A stretch of DNA of 64,000 nucleotides from Runella zeae DSM 19591 (GTDB taxonomy: Bacteria > Bacteroidota > Bacteroidia > Cytophagales > Spirosomataceae): positions 87,535 through 151,534 of the forward strand of contig NZ_AUIF01000030.1 in assembly GCF_000423565.1 (NCBI RefSeq), given 5' to 3'. Positions 26,306 through 34,635 of the stretch are shown here, piece by piece. The stretch's first letter is position 1. Every line of letters begins with the position of its first letter. Made by a program: the position numbers and the translations under genes. A model generated the notes under the pieces. That model did no database searches and had not been told where the DNA came from. It saw nothing but the letters and a program-made list of their open reading frames with translations.

Positions 26306-29300
26306 CGACTAAAATTAAGTTAACACTAGGGAACATATTATGAAATTGCTGGATTACGCCTTGACAGGATGGACAATATGGAAGTTCAGAAGCTATTTTT
26401 AAGGTACCTGTAACATTTGGATAAGTTTTCCCAGCTTGTGCGCCTAAATCGTGTGCTAGTTGATTTAACATTCTATATTCAGAATCTGTAATTCTTAGCC
26501 ATTCAGTTCCATGAGCCCCTTGGACTGGAATAGCTGTAAAAATATGTATTTCATTCTCAGCAACTTCTATTGGAACACTTCTCCACATCTTATCATCAAC
26601 ATAACTTCCATTTACTGAACCTTCTATATATCCATAGTTTCCTCCACCCCCTACACTAGCCCTATGATCAGCAAATTTATTGACTGAATTTTTAATTTCA
26701 TTTGGATTTGCTTGTCTTAATTTCGAGGGATTTGTTATTTGGATAGGATCTTTTGCAGCATTTTTTAGCCCTTTAACAAACGCAACTCTCCTTTTTTCAA
26801 CTAAACTTTCAAAAGAAATTTTAACATCATTTAAATTATTAGGGAACTTTAAAATATAATTTGAAACATATTCAAGATTTTCGACACTGATTCTTAGTGT
26901 TTGACTAGAAATCATTGCTTCCCATACCTTAGTAAGCTCTGGTTTCTGCGAAATGGCACTTTCAAAATTAGGATTTTTGAAATCATCATCCAACTTCTTT
27001 AAGGCTTCGTCCGTCCACTCATCAAGATTTTTAATCTTAGCTAACTTGGCGGCGTCCAGCTTTTTTGCCCAATCCGATACATTTCTATAAGCTGCTATCA
27101 GGGCCGCTTTGGTTGCCGTGGCCTTGGCAATGGTAGAGGTGATTGCCCCTCCTTTGATGATACTTCCAATCGCAAACAAATCACGACCTGCTTGGTAACC
27201 TCGGCGGTAAGGATCACTGTATATTTCAAGATGTTCTCCAAAAGCATCCAAAATAGACCCTAAACTCACATTACTTATACTCTCATAAATCTGCTTTCCG
27301 ATGCTAGGGTCTTCTACTACATCCAAGATGAGAATGCCCAGTTGTACCATGTCGGTAGCCTCTTCGATGGCGGCATCTATGCCCCCCGATGGTGCCCCCA
27401 ATGGATCATTGATAATAGAACTTTCATAGCCTGCATCTCCCTTGTTCCAAACCCTTTCAGATACTTTGGCCTCGTTTACCAGCTTCTTGGTAAACTCCTT
27501 AAACTGAACTACGTACGTAAAAAGGTCTAATTTTCGGTATCGGAATCCATGATTGTCAATACCTGTGGCAGGGGCATATACATTACCAAGTGAGCTTTTT
27601 TTCTTGTTAATGCGAGCATCACTGGCCTGTTGCAACTGACTTGCCGTTACAGGTGTGCGTGGTTTTCCAAATTTGTTGGTAGGTTTTGTCCATTTAGGAT
27701 TAAGCTGAAGTGCGCCGGGTCTAAATTTGTGTTGGAGGCTCCATTGCGTACCGTCCCAGCAGCCCATCACGGCCACATCCTTAGAAGAGGAGTTGTAATT
27801 GGCCTGTGCTTGCGCTTGGGTAAGTTGGGTTTTGCCTGCTGAGGTTACTTCATAATACACTCCGCTCTCACAGTCCCCTACATATACTACCGATTGCCCG
27901 TCGCCTTTGCTGATGTTTGTTTGGATACTTTGGGCTAAAGATTCTAAGTCCCAACAAGTAAAAGGTTTCAAGAAAGTGGTGCTTCCGTTGGGTTTCAGGG
28001 TAATAGCCCCATTGGCCTGTAAAACAGCTTCTTGAACCTTAATTTGGCATTTCCCAGCTTCGTTTTCGATACGTTCGTAAGTCAAATGCGAAAACTCCAC
28101 GGGGCGAGAAGTAATGCCCGCTTTGGGCAAAACACCTCCCCAACTGCCATTAACTACTTCGGTCAGGGGTAAACGAGTATCTCCACTAAACCCTTTTACC
28201 ACATAAGATTTACCGTTTTCTTTGAAAGAAAGCACATTACCATCACTCCAATAACTCGAATTAACGGCAGGGAAGGTCAGGGTAGCATTGGCTTCTAAGC
28301 GAATTATTTTTTCATCAGGCGTGTAGAAATTGGTAGCTTTTGTAAGTTTCCCAGATTTTTCATCCAAAGAGGGAATTGCTAATGAATCAGAAGCAATATT
28401 TAATCCCATATTGGCTACACTATCGACTAAGGCATTGTTGGCATCTATCACGCCTTGAACACTACAAGAAGAAGTGGTAGCGGCTTGGCGAGCAAAAGCA
28501 ATCGTCTGATTGACAGGCACACTAGAAACTGTATCTAACACTTCACAAGAAGCCAAGTCTTCAGCTTGCTGTTTTACTTGGTTGCATTGAGATTGGCGTT
28601 CTTGTAAAGCTAGGCCATTAGAAACAGGCGCAAAACTGAGCGTCAAACATGTTTGCTGGCTGAGAGTACGTAGTTTTTGTTTTTCTTCTGGAGTTCCTTT
28701 ATAATGTTTCAAGAGATCGGTAAGTTGCTCTTGAACTTCCTTGAAAGTGTCTAAAAACGCATCTACATCCAACAATTGTTTATTAGCATCATACTCCGTC
28801 TCCACCGTTCCATTGGTCAACTCATAACAGTCGTTGATGGCAATACCTGAGAAAGTAATCGCCACCGTGGAGGTAACCCCTAAAGGCAACAACACCTCTA
28901 CGTAGCCTTTGCCACTCCAACCTCCCGCGCCACCGCTCGCTTCCGTCACATGGATGCTATAATCGGCAGCGTAAAATACATCACCTGGGGCAAGGCTGCT
29001 GAGTTGGTTGGATGCGGTGGGGTTGTTGATGGTCACCGTCTGGCAAGAGGCAGTGGTGTAGTCTCGTACCACGCAAGGTTTGGCGTTGAGCGTTACGTAG
29101 GCTTCGCAGGTTCGGCCTTGCTTGCTTACCAAGAGTTTGTATGCTCCTATTTTGGAGGCCACCAAGGTATCGGTAGTAGTGGTGGTGCTATCGGGGCGAG
29201 TCCATAGGTAAGTCACGCCCGTATTCCAAAAGCCTGAGCTATCCAAATCATCGGCTTGGAGTTTGAGGGGTTGCAGTGCCCCACTCAAGCGAGGCAAACT

Positions 29301-30161
29301 TGTCGTTTCTTGTCCTTGCGCATTGGTGGCTTTGATATACACATAGCAAGCACTGTCACTCACTACCGCTACCGTGTCACACAAGGCTTTTTTCACTACC
29401 AAAAGCGCATTGGAGTAGAGAGTGGCGGCACAAGTACCCGCACAAGTAGCGCGGAAAGTAAGCGAGTCAGTCGGAGTCCCGGCGATGGTATTGTAGGCAA
29501 TAGTTACACTAGCCTCCGTAGCAGCGAGCGTACCCGTACTACCATTGGCGCGGGTATAGTGCCAGTTTACGGTGGTAGCACAACCACTGGCGGTCAAGGT
29601 AACACTGCTATCGGGGCAAACAACCCTACGGGAAGCCGCAAAACCAATGGTAGGAGCAGTGGCGGTTTGGTTGATGGTAATCGTAACCGTCTGCGTCCCT
29701 ACGCAGCTAGCATCCGTGGTGCTGATTGCTACCAATTTGTATTTATACACCCCCGGCGTGGTTGGCAAGGCCGTCAAGATAGGAGTGTTTTGGCCACTGA
29801 GGCTATCGGTGGTGGGGTTGGCGGCGCCATTGTCGTTAAACCATTGGAAACGAGCATTTACGCCGTTGGTAATGCTACTACCCACGGGGTCTAAAGTATC
29901 CCCTTGGCAGATGGTTTGGGAAGGAATGCCCGCTAGTTGAGGAATCACACAGCCCCCACATATCGAAGCGGGCAATACCGTCGTGGTCGTACAGCCATTG
30001 TGGGTGGCCGTCAAGGTCACGGTGGTCCCTTTGATGATGTTGAATACGGCGTGGTTAGGCGCAATGCCCACGATATTGCCGTGGCTAGTGGTCAAGGTAG
30101 CCCCCTCGCTGATTACGGTAGCTATGTCGTAGTAAGTAGCAAAGCAGCTCGGGCCACCCAA
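26292..30161 (-). CDS. 5'-truncated polymorphic toxin with C-terminal deaminase-like domain
   Basis: 1289 residues from a TTG; an in-frame TGA lies five codons upstream (30174-30176), and there is no signal peptide, so the real N-terminus has been lost. The first 370 or so residues are Cys/Thr/Gly-rich beta repeats like the PKD/Ig-like modules of secreted Bacteroidota proteins. A middle region follows, then a helical pre-toxin segment (YRRGYQAGRDLFAIGSI) and a C-terminal domain of about 120 residues. The last part carries DSEYRML (Glu near 1228) and YCPSC (Cys 1263 and 1266), the catalytic Glu and paired Cys pattern of nucleic-acid deaminase toxins, with a C-terminal strand LILVDG. The deaminase family is inferred from motifs; the target is unknown. 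Confidence 0.75.
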   Translation of the reverse strand: MGGPSCFATYYDIATVISEGATLTTSHGNIVGIAPNHAVFNIIKGTTVTLTATHNGCTTTTVLPASICGGCVIPQLAGIPSQTICQGDTLDPVGSSITNGVNARFQWFNDNGAANPTTDSLSGQNTPILTALPTTPGVYKYKLVAISTTDASCVGTQTVTITINQTATAPTIGFAASRRVVCPDSSVTLTASGCATTVNWHYTRANGSTGTLAATEASVTIAYNTIAGTPTDSLTFRATCAGTCAATLYSNALLVVKKALCDTVAVVSDSACYVYIKATNAQGQETTSLPRLSGALQPLKLQADDLDSSGFWNTGVTYLWTRPDSTTTTTDTLVASKIGAYKLLVSKQGRTCEAYVTLNAKPCVVRDYTTASCQTVTINNPTASNQLSSLAPGDVFYAADYSIHVTEASGGAGGWSGKGYVEVLLPLGVTSTVAITFSGIAINDCYELTNGTVETEYDANKQLLDVDAFLDTFKEVQEQLTDLLKHYKGTPEEKQKLRTLSQQTCLTLSFAPVSNGLALQERQSQCNQVKQQAEDLASCEVLDTVSSVPVNQTIAFARQAATTSSCSVQGVIDANNALVDSVANMGLNIASDSLAIPSLDEKSGKLTKATNFYTPDEKIIRLEANATLTFPAVNSSYWSDGNVLSFKENGKSYVVKGFSGDTRLPLTEVVNGSWGGVLPKAGITSRPVEFSHLTYERIENEAGKCQIKVQEAVLQANGAITLKPNGSTTFLKPFTCWDLESLAQSIQTNISKGDGQSVVYVGDCESGVYYEVTSAGKTQLTQAQAQANYNSSSKDVAVMGCWDGTQWSLQHKFRPGALQLNPKWTKPTNKFGKPRTPVTASQLQQASDARINKKKSSLGNVYAPATGIDNHGFRYRKLDLFTYVVQFKEFTKKLVNEAKVSERVWNKGDAGYESSIINDPLGAPSGGIDAAIEEATDMVQLGILILDVVEDPSIGKQIYESISNVSLGSILDAFGEHLEIYSDPYRRGYQAGRDLFAIGSIIKGGAITSTIAKATATKAALIAAYRNVSDWAKKLDAAKLAKIKNLDEWTDEALKKLDDDFKNPNFESAISQKPELTKVWEAMISSQTLRISVENLEYVSNYILKFPNNLNDVKISFESLVEKRRVAFVKGLKNAAKDPIQITNPSKLRQANPNEIKNSVNKFADHRASVGGGGNYGYIEGSVNGSYVDDKMWRSVPIEVAENEIHIFTAIPVQGAHGTEWLRITDSEYRMLNQLAHDLGAQAGKTYPNVTGTLKIASELPYCPSCQGVIQQFHNMFPSVNLILVDGIK

Positions 30162-30313
30162 ATTACCGCGCGTTCAGCTGCTAACAGCTTAATTTTTAAT
30201 GTGTTGTTCAATATGTCAAATAACTGTTTCCAACAAGTGGAGTCTCACGACTTGAATTGGTTAGTATACTTGCTAGTGATTGGTTAGCAAGTACATGTAT
30301 GCCCCTATAGGTT

Positions 30314-30499
30314 TCACTGCTTTTCCATTGCCCCCCAAGTAAGGTATGTCCCCTTCACATCTGCTCCGTTGCTGTTTGGATTGATGTGGGTATGAAAATC
30401 TCGACCTGTGACGCGGGGGCTGTATTGGGCTGCTTCTCGCTGGGCAAGGCTGGCGAGGGAAATACTACTAAAAATAAATATGTAAATACTCAGACGCAT
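30314..30499 (-). pseudogene. Duplicated leader fragment of the 645-aa protein
   Basis: The first 33 residues (MRLSIYIFIFSSISLASLAQ to RVTGRD) and the DNA upstream are nearly identical to the start of the gene at 25644. The frame then diverges (FHTHINPNSNGADVKG) and stops. About 140 bases of non-coding sequence separate it from the 5'-truncated toxin gene, so it looks like a leader that was once fused to a body and has been disconnected. Confidence 0.7.
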
Positions 30500-30528
30500 G
30501 GATAGAGGGTTTGAGGTAATTGGATTGT

Positions 30529-30717
30529 TTAGGTAAATGAATATTTTAAGTGGGGGTGCGTAAAATAGCGTTTCATAATATACGGCGTTATGCTTTCTTT
30601 TTCTAAACCTTGGAAAGTCTTGTTGACTGCGATTAATGGACTTTCCAAGTTTTCAGATTGCCTTCTCTTTAATTTCTTTTCTTGATAATCACCCTCAATG
30701 ACGGGATTGAACAACAC
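30529..30717 (-). pseudogene. Second scar ORF with one palindromic repeat
   Basis: It begins LFNPVIEGDYQEKKL (a degraded copy of the 645-residue protein's C-terminal cassette), reads in frame through a palindrome (30606-30651) as NLESPLIAVNKTFQGLE and ends MKRYFTHPHLKYSFT. The layout is the same as at 25673-25885, and the DNA beyond, up to the leader at 30499, is also the same. A repeated junction, not a working gene. Confidence 0.65.
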
Positions 30718-30768
30718 ACTTTTCCGCTTTTAAGAAGAGACAAAGAGTGTTTAGGATGTAAGGAATTA

Positions 30769-31101
30769 TTATCCATTCGGATATAACTGTTTTTGAAAAT
30801 CCTCATCCCACCATGTTTTTACTTCAAAATGCCCATCGCTATATGTCGTAAAAATGGCTTTATTCCAAGGGGTGTTTAATTGCAATGCATCTGATTGCCA
30901 TTTTAAAATAGATTCATTAATCAAAAAAGCTTTGCCTTTATAGGATGCATAAGCTAAAAACCTTTCATGACTATCAAAAAAATCACCTTGTAAGCCAAAT
31001 TCTTGTTCCCTATTGTAGAAAGCTATATCAGTTACTAATTTGTAAATATTTGTATCAAGCATTGCAAAAAAAACTTCATTGATTTGTTCTAAATATTTCA
31101 T
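30769..31101 (-). CDS. Candidate immunity protein, 110 aa
   Basis: Small acidic protein without signal peptide. The C-terminal half (NTPWNKAIFTTYSDGHFEVKTWWDEDF) resembles the end of YezG/DUF600-type antitoxins, in which a Trp and a 'DGxF' turn precede an acidic segment; this is a weak resemblance. It begins 14 bases after the end of the broken endonuclease toxin frame, on the same strand, which is where a cognate immunity gene is expected. Confidence 0.55.
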   Translation of the reverse strand: MKYLEQINEVFFAMLDTNIYKLVTDIAFYNREQEFGLQGDFFDSHERFLAYASYKGKAFLINESILKWQSDALQLNTPWNKAIFTTYSDGHFEVKTWWDEDFQKQLYPNG

Positions 31102-31114
31102 AAAAATTATGCGT

Positions 31115-31522
31115 TTAGTTATTAAAAAATTTTGTTCTCGGCCTTTCTAATCCAACTTGATAGGTAATATCAAACCCTATGGGGCTTCTATCTACTCCAT
31201 ATTTTATTGTAATCTTAACACTTACCTTTTGAGGAGAAGAATATGGAGCTTCTCCTTTTAAAGCTTTAGCCCATTAAGCTTCCATATTGTACCATCCTCC
31301 GTCTGTTGTACGTCTTTGATTCAAATCGTGGCGCATTGGTACAATATTAATAGCTTCATTTGGTCCATAAAACTGATTACCGATTAAATGTCCTCCATCG
31401 TCCCTACTACGTTTGTCTTGATATTTAATTTGTTCTACATAGGAACCCTCTCTTTCTCTGCCTTTATTGAGTTGTAAATCAGCAGACACTTTTTTTACTC
31501 GGATATCAGCCTCTCTGCAACC
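31115..31522 (-). pseudogene. Broken DNA/RNA non-specific endonuclease toxin tail
   Basis: The conserved part reads RDDGGHLIGNQFYGPNEAINIVP, the His-Me finger motif of Endonuclea_NS_2-type toxins (DGGHLI with the catalytic His), then NMEA. An in-frame TAA (31274-31276) interrupts the frame, and beyond it 52 more codons (WAKALKGEAP...RTKFFNN, stop at 31115-31117) continue what looks like the same domain, since these toxins usually read ME-x-WAKAL. The upstream end has only a stop codon and a GTG, no leader. An upstream helical segment lies in another frame, indicating a frameshift as well. Confidence 0.7.
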
Positions 31523-31567
31523 TTAATCAGGCCATTAGTAACTTTTGCTATTTTGGTCTCAGCCGAA

Positions 31568-31987
31568 TTAGGCTTCAAGGTTAGGCATAGCAAGTAATGG
31601 AGGAACTCTTTGATTATCTGCTAAAACCTTACTGAACTGTGAAATCCAACCATACTCTGTTGCTACTTCAGCACTTAAACCATCACTTATTAATGATAAA
31701 TCAACGTTTGAATCATCAGTATTATAAATAAGTTTGTATTGAGACTCCTCATCTTGAAATATCGATAATACTCCTATTAGTTGAATCATCAGTATATAGG
31801 GTACGAATACCAATAGCTTTTCGTAGTCTTCTTTTGATAAGCTTTGTAAGTATTTAATATGAGGGTCATAATCTAATAATGGGTTTTTTATAGATCTCAA
31901 GTTTTCAATTTTCAATAAGCTTGAGTCAAAACTTTCCTTGGTAAGAATTTTTCCAAATTCTTCCAAAATTTTTTCGTGTGTTTTCAT
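31568..31987 (-). CDS. Hypothetical protein, candidate immunity
   Basis: 139 residues, acidic, no signal peptide, AT-rich. One hydrophobic stretch (LLVFVPYILMIQLIGVL, about 78-94) could be a buried helix or a membrane segment. I do not recognise the family. It lies between two toxin remnants on the same strand, so an orphan immunity protein is the most likely role, by context only. Confidence 0.5.
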   Translation of the reverse strand: MKTHEKILEEFGKILTKESFDSSLLKIENLRSIKNPLLDYDPHIKYLQSLSKEDYEKLLVFVPYILMIQLIGVLSIFQDEESQYKLIYNTDDSNVDLSLISDGLSAEVATEYGWISQFSKVLADNQRVPPLLAMPNLEA

Positions 31988-32054
31988 CTTTATTTATTTT
32001 TGTTTAATCATCACCATAGCCTGATTCCCAAAGACCTATTTACAGAATCTGCTT

Positions 32055-32177
32055 TTAAAATCGATTTGCAGCATGTGTCAAAAATCTAAATTCGTCTTTT
32101 TTACTTTGATAAAGTTCTGCTGATGGCCACGGTATAGGGTTGGTAATTAGAGTTGTATGTACAGTTGCTTCTTTTAT
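32055..32177 (-). pseudogene. Orphan toxin tail, 40 codons
   Basis: An open frame without start codon (preceded by TGA) encodes IPWPSAELYQSKKDEFRF and HAANRF before a TAA. It looks like a C-terminal protein tail. It sits where a toxin C-terminus would precede the immunity-like gene at 31987. I cannot name the family. Confidence 0.35.
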
Positions 32178-32237
32178 TCATAAAAGACACTTATTAAATT
32201 AGGTCTGTGTCAAGACACGGGTTTGAGGATTTTAGAT

Positions 32238-33005
32238 TTATTCGAGAAACCTATCTAACCAAGTCCTTTTAACAAAAATGGGTATATCTTCTAAATTATA
32301 ATTAGAATAAAAATTAAGAGGTGGTTTTATAGTCTCTTTAAGTATTTTATTTTCAAAGACAATGTTTTTATTTTTAAAAAAATATTCAAAAAAATCGCCT
32401 TGCAAATTAATTATTTCCATTTTCTTTTGTTCTCTAAGAAGGAAATATCCAAGAATTCCCATTTTTTCCGAAACAAAAAAACCTTCTTTAACTGTCTTTT
32501 CCCATCCGTCCTCCAAACCTTCTTGACTTAAAAAATAATATATCGTATCAGAATGTGTAGCTTCGAATTTTTTATCAACTAGTATTTTGTTTAATCTAGA
32601 GTCTCTATATTTTAAAGTGTCTTTAACTTGAATTGTAAAATCAAAAATCTTTACTATATTTATTTCATCCTCAAAATCCAAATATTCATTTTTATATTCA
32701 ATATATCGATAGCTTGTAGGAAAATCTTTCAATTTTTTAATGTTTAATTTTAGACTTCGTTTATAATCTTCAACTTTATGGCGAGGAAGAATAGGCTCAA
32801 TATCAACGCCATACCACTTTCTGTTTTTTAGAAAATAATTTTTTGGCATAAGTTGCGCATTAAATAGACTATGTTGGAAAACAATATTGCCATATACTCT
32901 ATACTCTGTCTCAACTGTATCAAAGTAGCCTGTTTTTTTTTCTTTATTACAATGAAATAAAAAAAATACAAAAAAGAAAAAAACAATAATTGAGGACAAT
33001 TTCAT
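32238..33005 (-). CDS. Lipoprotein of unknown function
   Basis: 255 residues. The N-terminus is a long Phe-rich hydrophobic segment ending FLFHC, with Cys about residue 19 as the likely lipidation site. The mature part is Lys/Tyr/Phe-rich and strongly AT-biased compared with the neighbouring housekeeping DNA. It follows the gene at 33008 by two bases, so the two form a pair. A membrane-anchored immunity protein is possible in this setting; there is no family evidence. Confidence 0.6.
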   Translation of the reverse strand: MKLSSIIVFFFFVFFLFHCNKEKKTGYFDTVETEYRVYGNIVFQHSLFNAQLMPKNYFLKNRKWYGVDIEPILPRHKVEDYKRSLKLNIKKLKDFPTSYRYIEYKNEYLDFEDEINIVKIFDFTIQVKDTLKYRDSRLNKILVDKKFEATHSDTIYYFLSQEGLEDGWEKTVKEGFFVSEKMGILGYFLLREQKKMEIINLQGDFFEYFFKNKNIVFENKILKETIKPPLNFYSNYNLEDIPIFVKRTWLDRFLE

Positions 33006-33007
33006 GT

Positions 33008-33445
33008 TTATTTATTTTTAAAATAATCTTCAATAATATTTTTAAAGTAAAAAGCACGGCTTAATTTTCTAATATTTCCATACTTAACCGAAGTGCCTTG
33101 AAGCTCAATTCTCTGGCCATAAAAATCCTCATGTTGTTGATGTGTAGAAACTCCATTGAATTTTTCAATCTTTACATATGGAACAGCATGAACATCTATT
33201 TCGTGACAAATTGTAAAACATAGGCGTTTTATGTATTCATCAGAACGTGCTGCTATATCTAACACAGCATCACAAATTCTAATAATTATAGGGTATTTTC
33301 TTTTAGAAAGCCTTGGAGAAATAACCTCCCGAAATATAACTAAAGGTTCTACTTGACCTTGATAATTATTTTCAAAGGCTAATAAAAAGTCGCTGGTTTC
33401 AAAATAAAATGATTCAAGTTGTTGTATATTTGTCGCTGAATTCAT
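33008..33445 (-). CDS. Hypothetical protein paired with a lipoprotein
   Basis: The ATG at 33445 is preferred over a TTG at 33472. About 145 residues, no signal peptide, mixed beta/alpha character with ICHEIDVHAVPYVKIEKF near 90. No recognised domain. It is AT-rich and directly precedes the lipoprotein gene. It belongs to the accessory island; its role is unknown. Confidence 0.55.
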   Translation of the reverse strand: MNSATNIQQLESFYFETSDFLLAFENNYQGQVEPLVIFREVISPRLSKRKYPIIIRICDAVLDIAARSDEYIKRLCFTICHEIDVHAVPYVKIEKFNGVSTHQQHEDFYGQRIELQGTSVKYGNIRKLSRAFYFKNIIEDYFKNK

Positions 33446-33787
33446 ATGAAAAGAAGTAGTAGCTTCTAACAAATACTTTGATAAAATTTACTGATCACCA
33501 CCCTACATTCTAGTTTCAGGCCCGTGTAGACGCGAGTTGGAAATGCAGGGAAAATAATCAAAAATTGCTTTTTTGAAAAAGTAATCAACGAATTACTGGA
33601 TTTGGCTAAGCTTTGTAGAGAGGTTATTATCAGTAGTCTGCTGAAAGAAGCCTTAATTTGGGGAGTTTATAACGTCACGAGTGCAGTTTGGACAATTGGC
33701 CGTTAGAAGGTTGTGTAAATTTGCAATGCTATCACAAATTTACACAATGTTCAATGTTTCTTCATCTTTCCCAATGCCCCTCACAAC
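33446..33787. other. Right boundary of the accessory island
   Basis: No gene that I can support. A plus-strand open frame without start (about 33525-33706, containing INELLDLAKLCREVIISSLL) may be a gene remnant. The region also has an imperfect inverted repeat, TGTGTAAATTTGCA (about 33714) and CACAAATTTACACA (about 33734). Confidence 0.35.
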
Positions 33788-34489
33788 TTAGCTCTTGGCA
33801 AGTCTTTCGAAGTGTGGGGATAGGTGCTCTTTCATGCCTTGACGAAAATCTTCGGCTTTGCCTGTGCGGAGGATGTGTACCAAGTCGCGGTGGGTGATTT
33901 TACCGACTTTGGTGTTGCCGCTTGCTTTGATTTCAAAATCAACGACGTATTCAAAAACCGGCAAGAGCATACTCTGAAACCTCAAAAAGGTTTCATTGCC
34001 AGTCATTTGATACAACTTGCCGTGAAACGCAATTTCGTGCTCTACCCGAAAAGGTTTTTGGATTTGGTGTACCTCTTCGTTGACAATCGCCTCAAGCTCT
34101 TCGATGTCTTTGTCGGTTTTGCGAACGTAAAGCAGATCGGCTAGTCCCATTTCAAGTACCAATCGGAGCTCAAAAATATCTTGAAGTGTATTTTGGGACA
34201 AAATAAGTGGGTCGAGTACGCGCTCAAACGACCCCAAAATATCGGGTTGGGTCAGTATCATGCCCCTTTTTTTCTTTGTATCAATCATGCCGAGCATTCG
34301 TAGGCGGCTCAGTGCCTCGCGTACTACATTGCGACTCACGCCGAGGGCGTCGGCAAGTTCTTGTTCTTTGGGGAGTGCATCACCTGGCCGAAAAGATTTT
34401 TTCTTTAGATACTCTCTCAGCCGTAGTTCTACGACATCGGCCATGGTCAAAGCAGGGATAGGGGCGATGTCTTGCGTCAAGTCATTCAT
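33788..34489 (-). CDS. FCD-domain GntR-family transcriptional regulator
   Basis: The ATG at 34489 is chosen because the longer GTG start at 34519 would overlap the predicted -7 element. 233 residues: an N-terminal winged helix (FRPGDALPKEQELADALGVSRNVVREALSRLRMLGMI, about 33-69) followed by an all-helical FCD ligand domain with the metal-binding His and Asp/Arg positions (FELRLVLE, FHGKLYQMTGN, THRDLVHIL). FadR-subfamily members often control sugar-acid and sialic-acid genes. Its promoter shares a 12-bp operator segment with the susC promoter 12 kb away, so it is the likely repressor of the sialic-acid operon and of itself. Confidence 0.9.
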   Translation of the reverse strand: MNDLTQDIAPIPALTMADVVELRLREYLKKKSFRPGDALPKEQELADALGVSRNVVREALSRLRMLGMIDTKKKRGMILTQPDILGSFERVLDPLILSQNTLQDIFELRLVLEMGLADLLYVRKTDKDIEELEAIVNEEVHQIQKPFRVEHEIAFHGKLYQMTGNETFLRFQSMLLPVFEYVVDFEIKASGNTKVGKITHRDLVHILRTGKAEDFRQGMKEHLSPHFERLAKS

Positions 34490-34518
34490 ATAGGATAGCA
34501 ACTTTAAATCATAAAGCA

Positions 34519-34526
34519 CAAAGCTA
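34519..34526 (-). promoter_or_regulatory. -7 element of the gntR promoter
   Basis: TAGCTTTG on the minus strand matches TAnnTTTG and lies 30 bases before the ATG at 34489. The shared operator is 12 bases further upstream. Confidence 0.5.
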
Positions 34527-34535
34527 ATAATTTCT

Positions 34536-34550
34536 TTTGTACTACATAAT
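34536..34550. promoter_or_regulatory. Candidate autoregulatory operator of gntR
   Basis: GTACTACATAAT (34539-34550) is identical over 12 bases to the operator at the susC promoter, with the FadR-type core GTA-C-TAC. It lies between the -33 and -7 positions of the gntR promoter. Confidence 0.55.
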
Positions 34551-34635
34551 AAAGGTGTGCTTTTTTCTCCTGTTCCTATTTTGCGCCCTAGGTTTTACCA
34601 AACCCATCAAAAAAGGGCAAAGTTTGGAACCGTGT

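Noticed and set aside
33525..33706. Plus-strand open frame with INELLDLAKLCREVIISSLL
   Set aside because: No start codon, preceded by a stop, and no family recognised; recorded only as a possible gene remnant.
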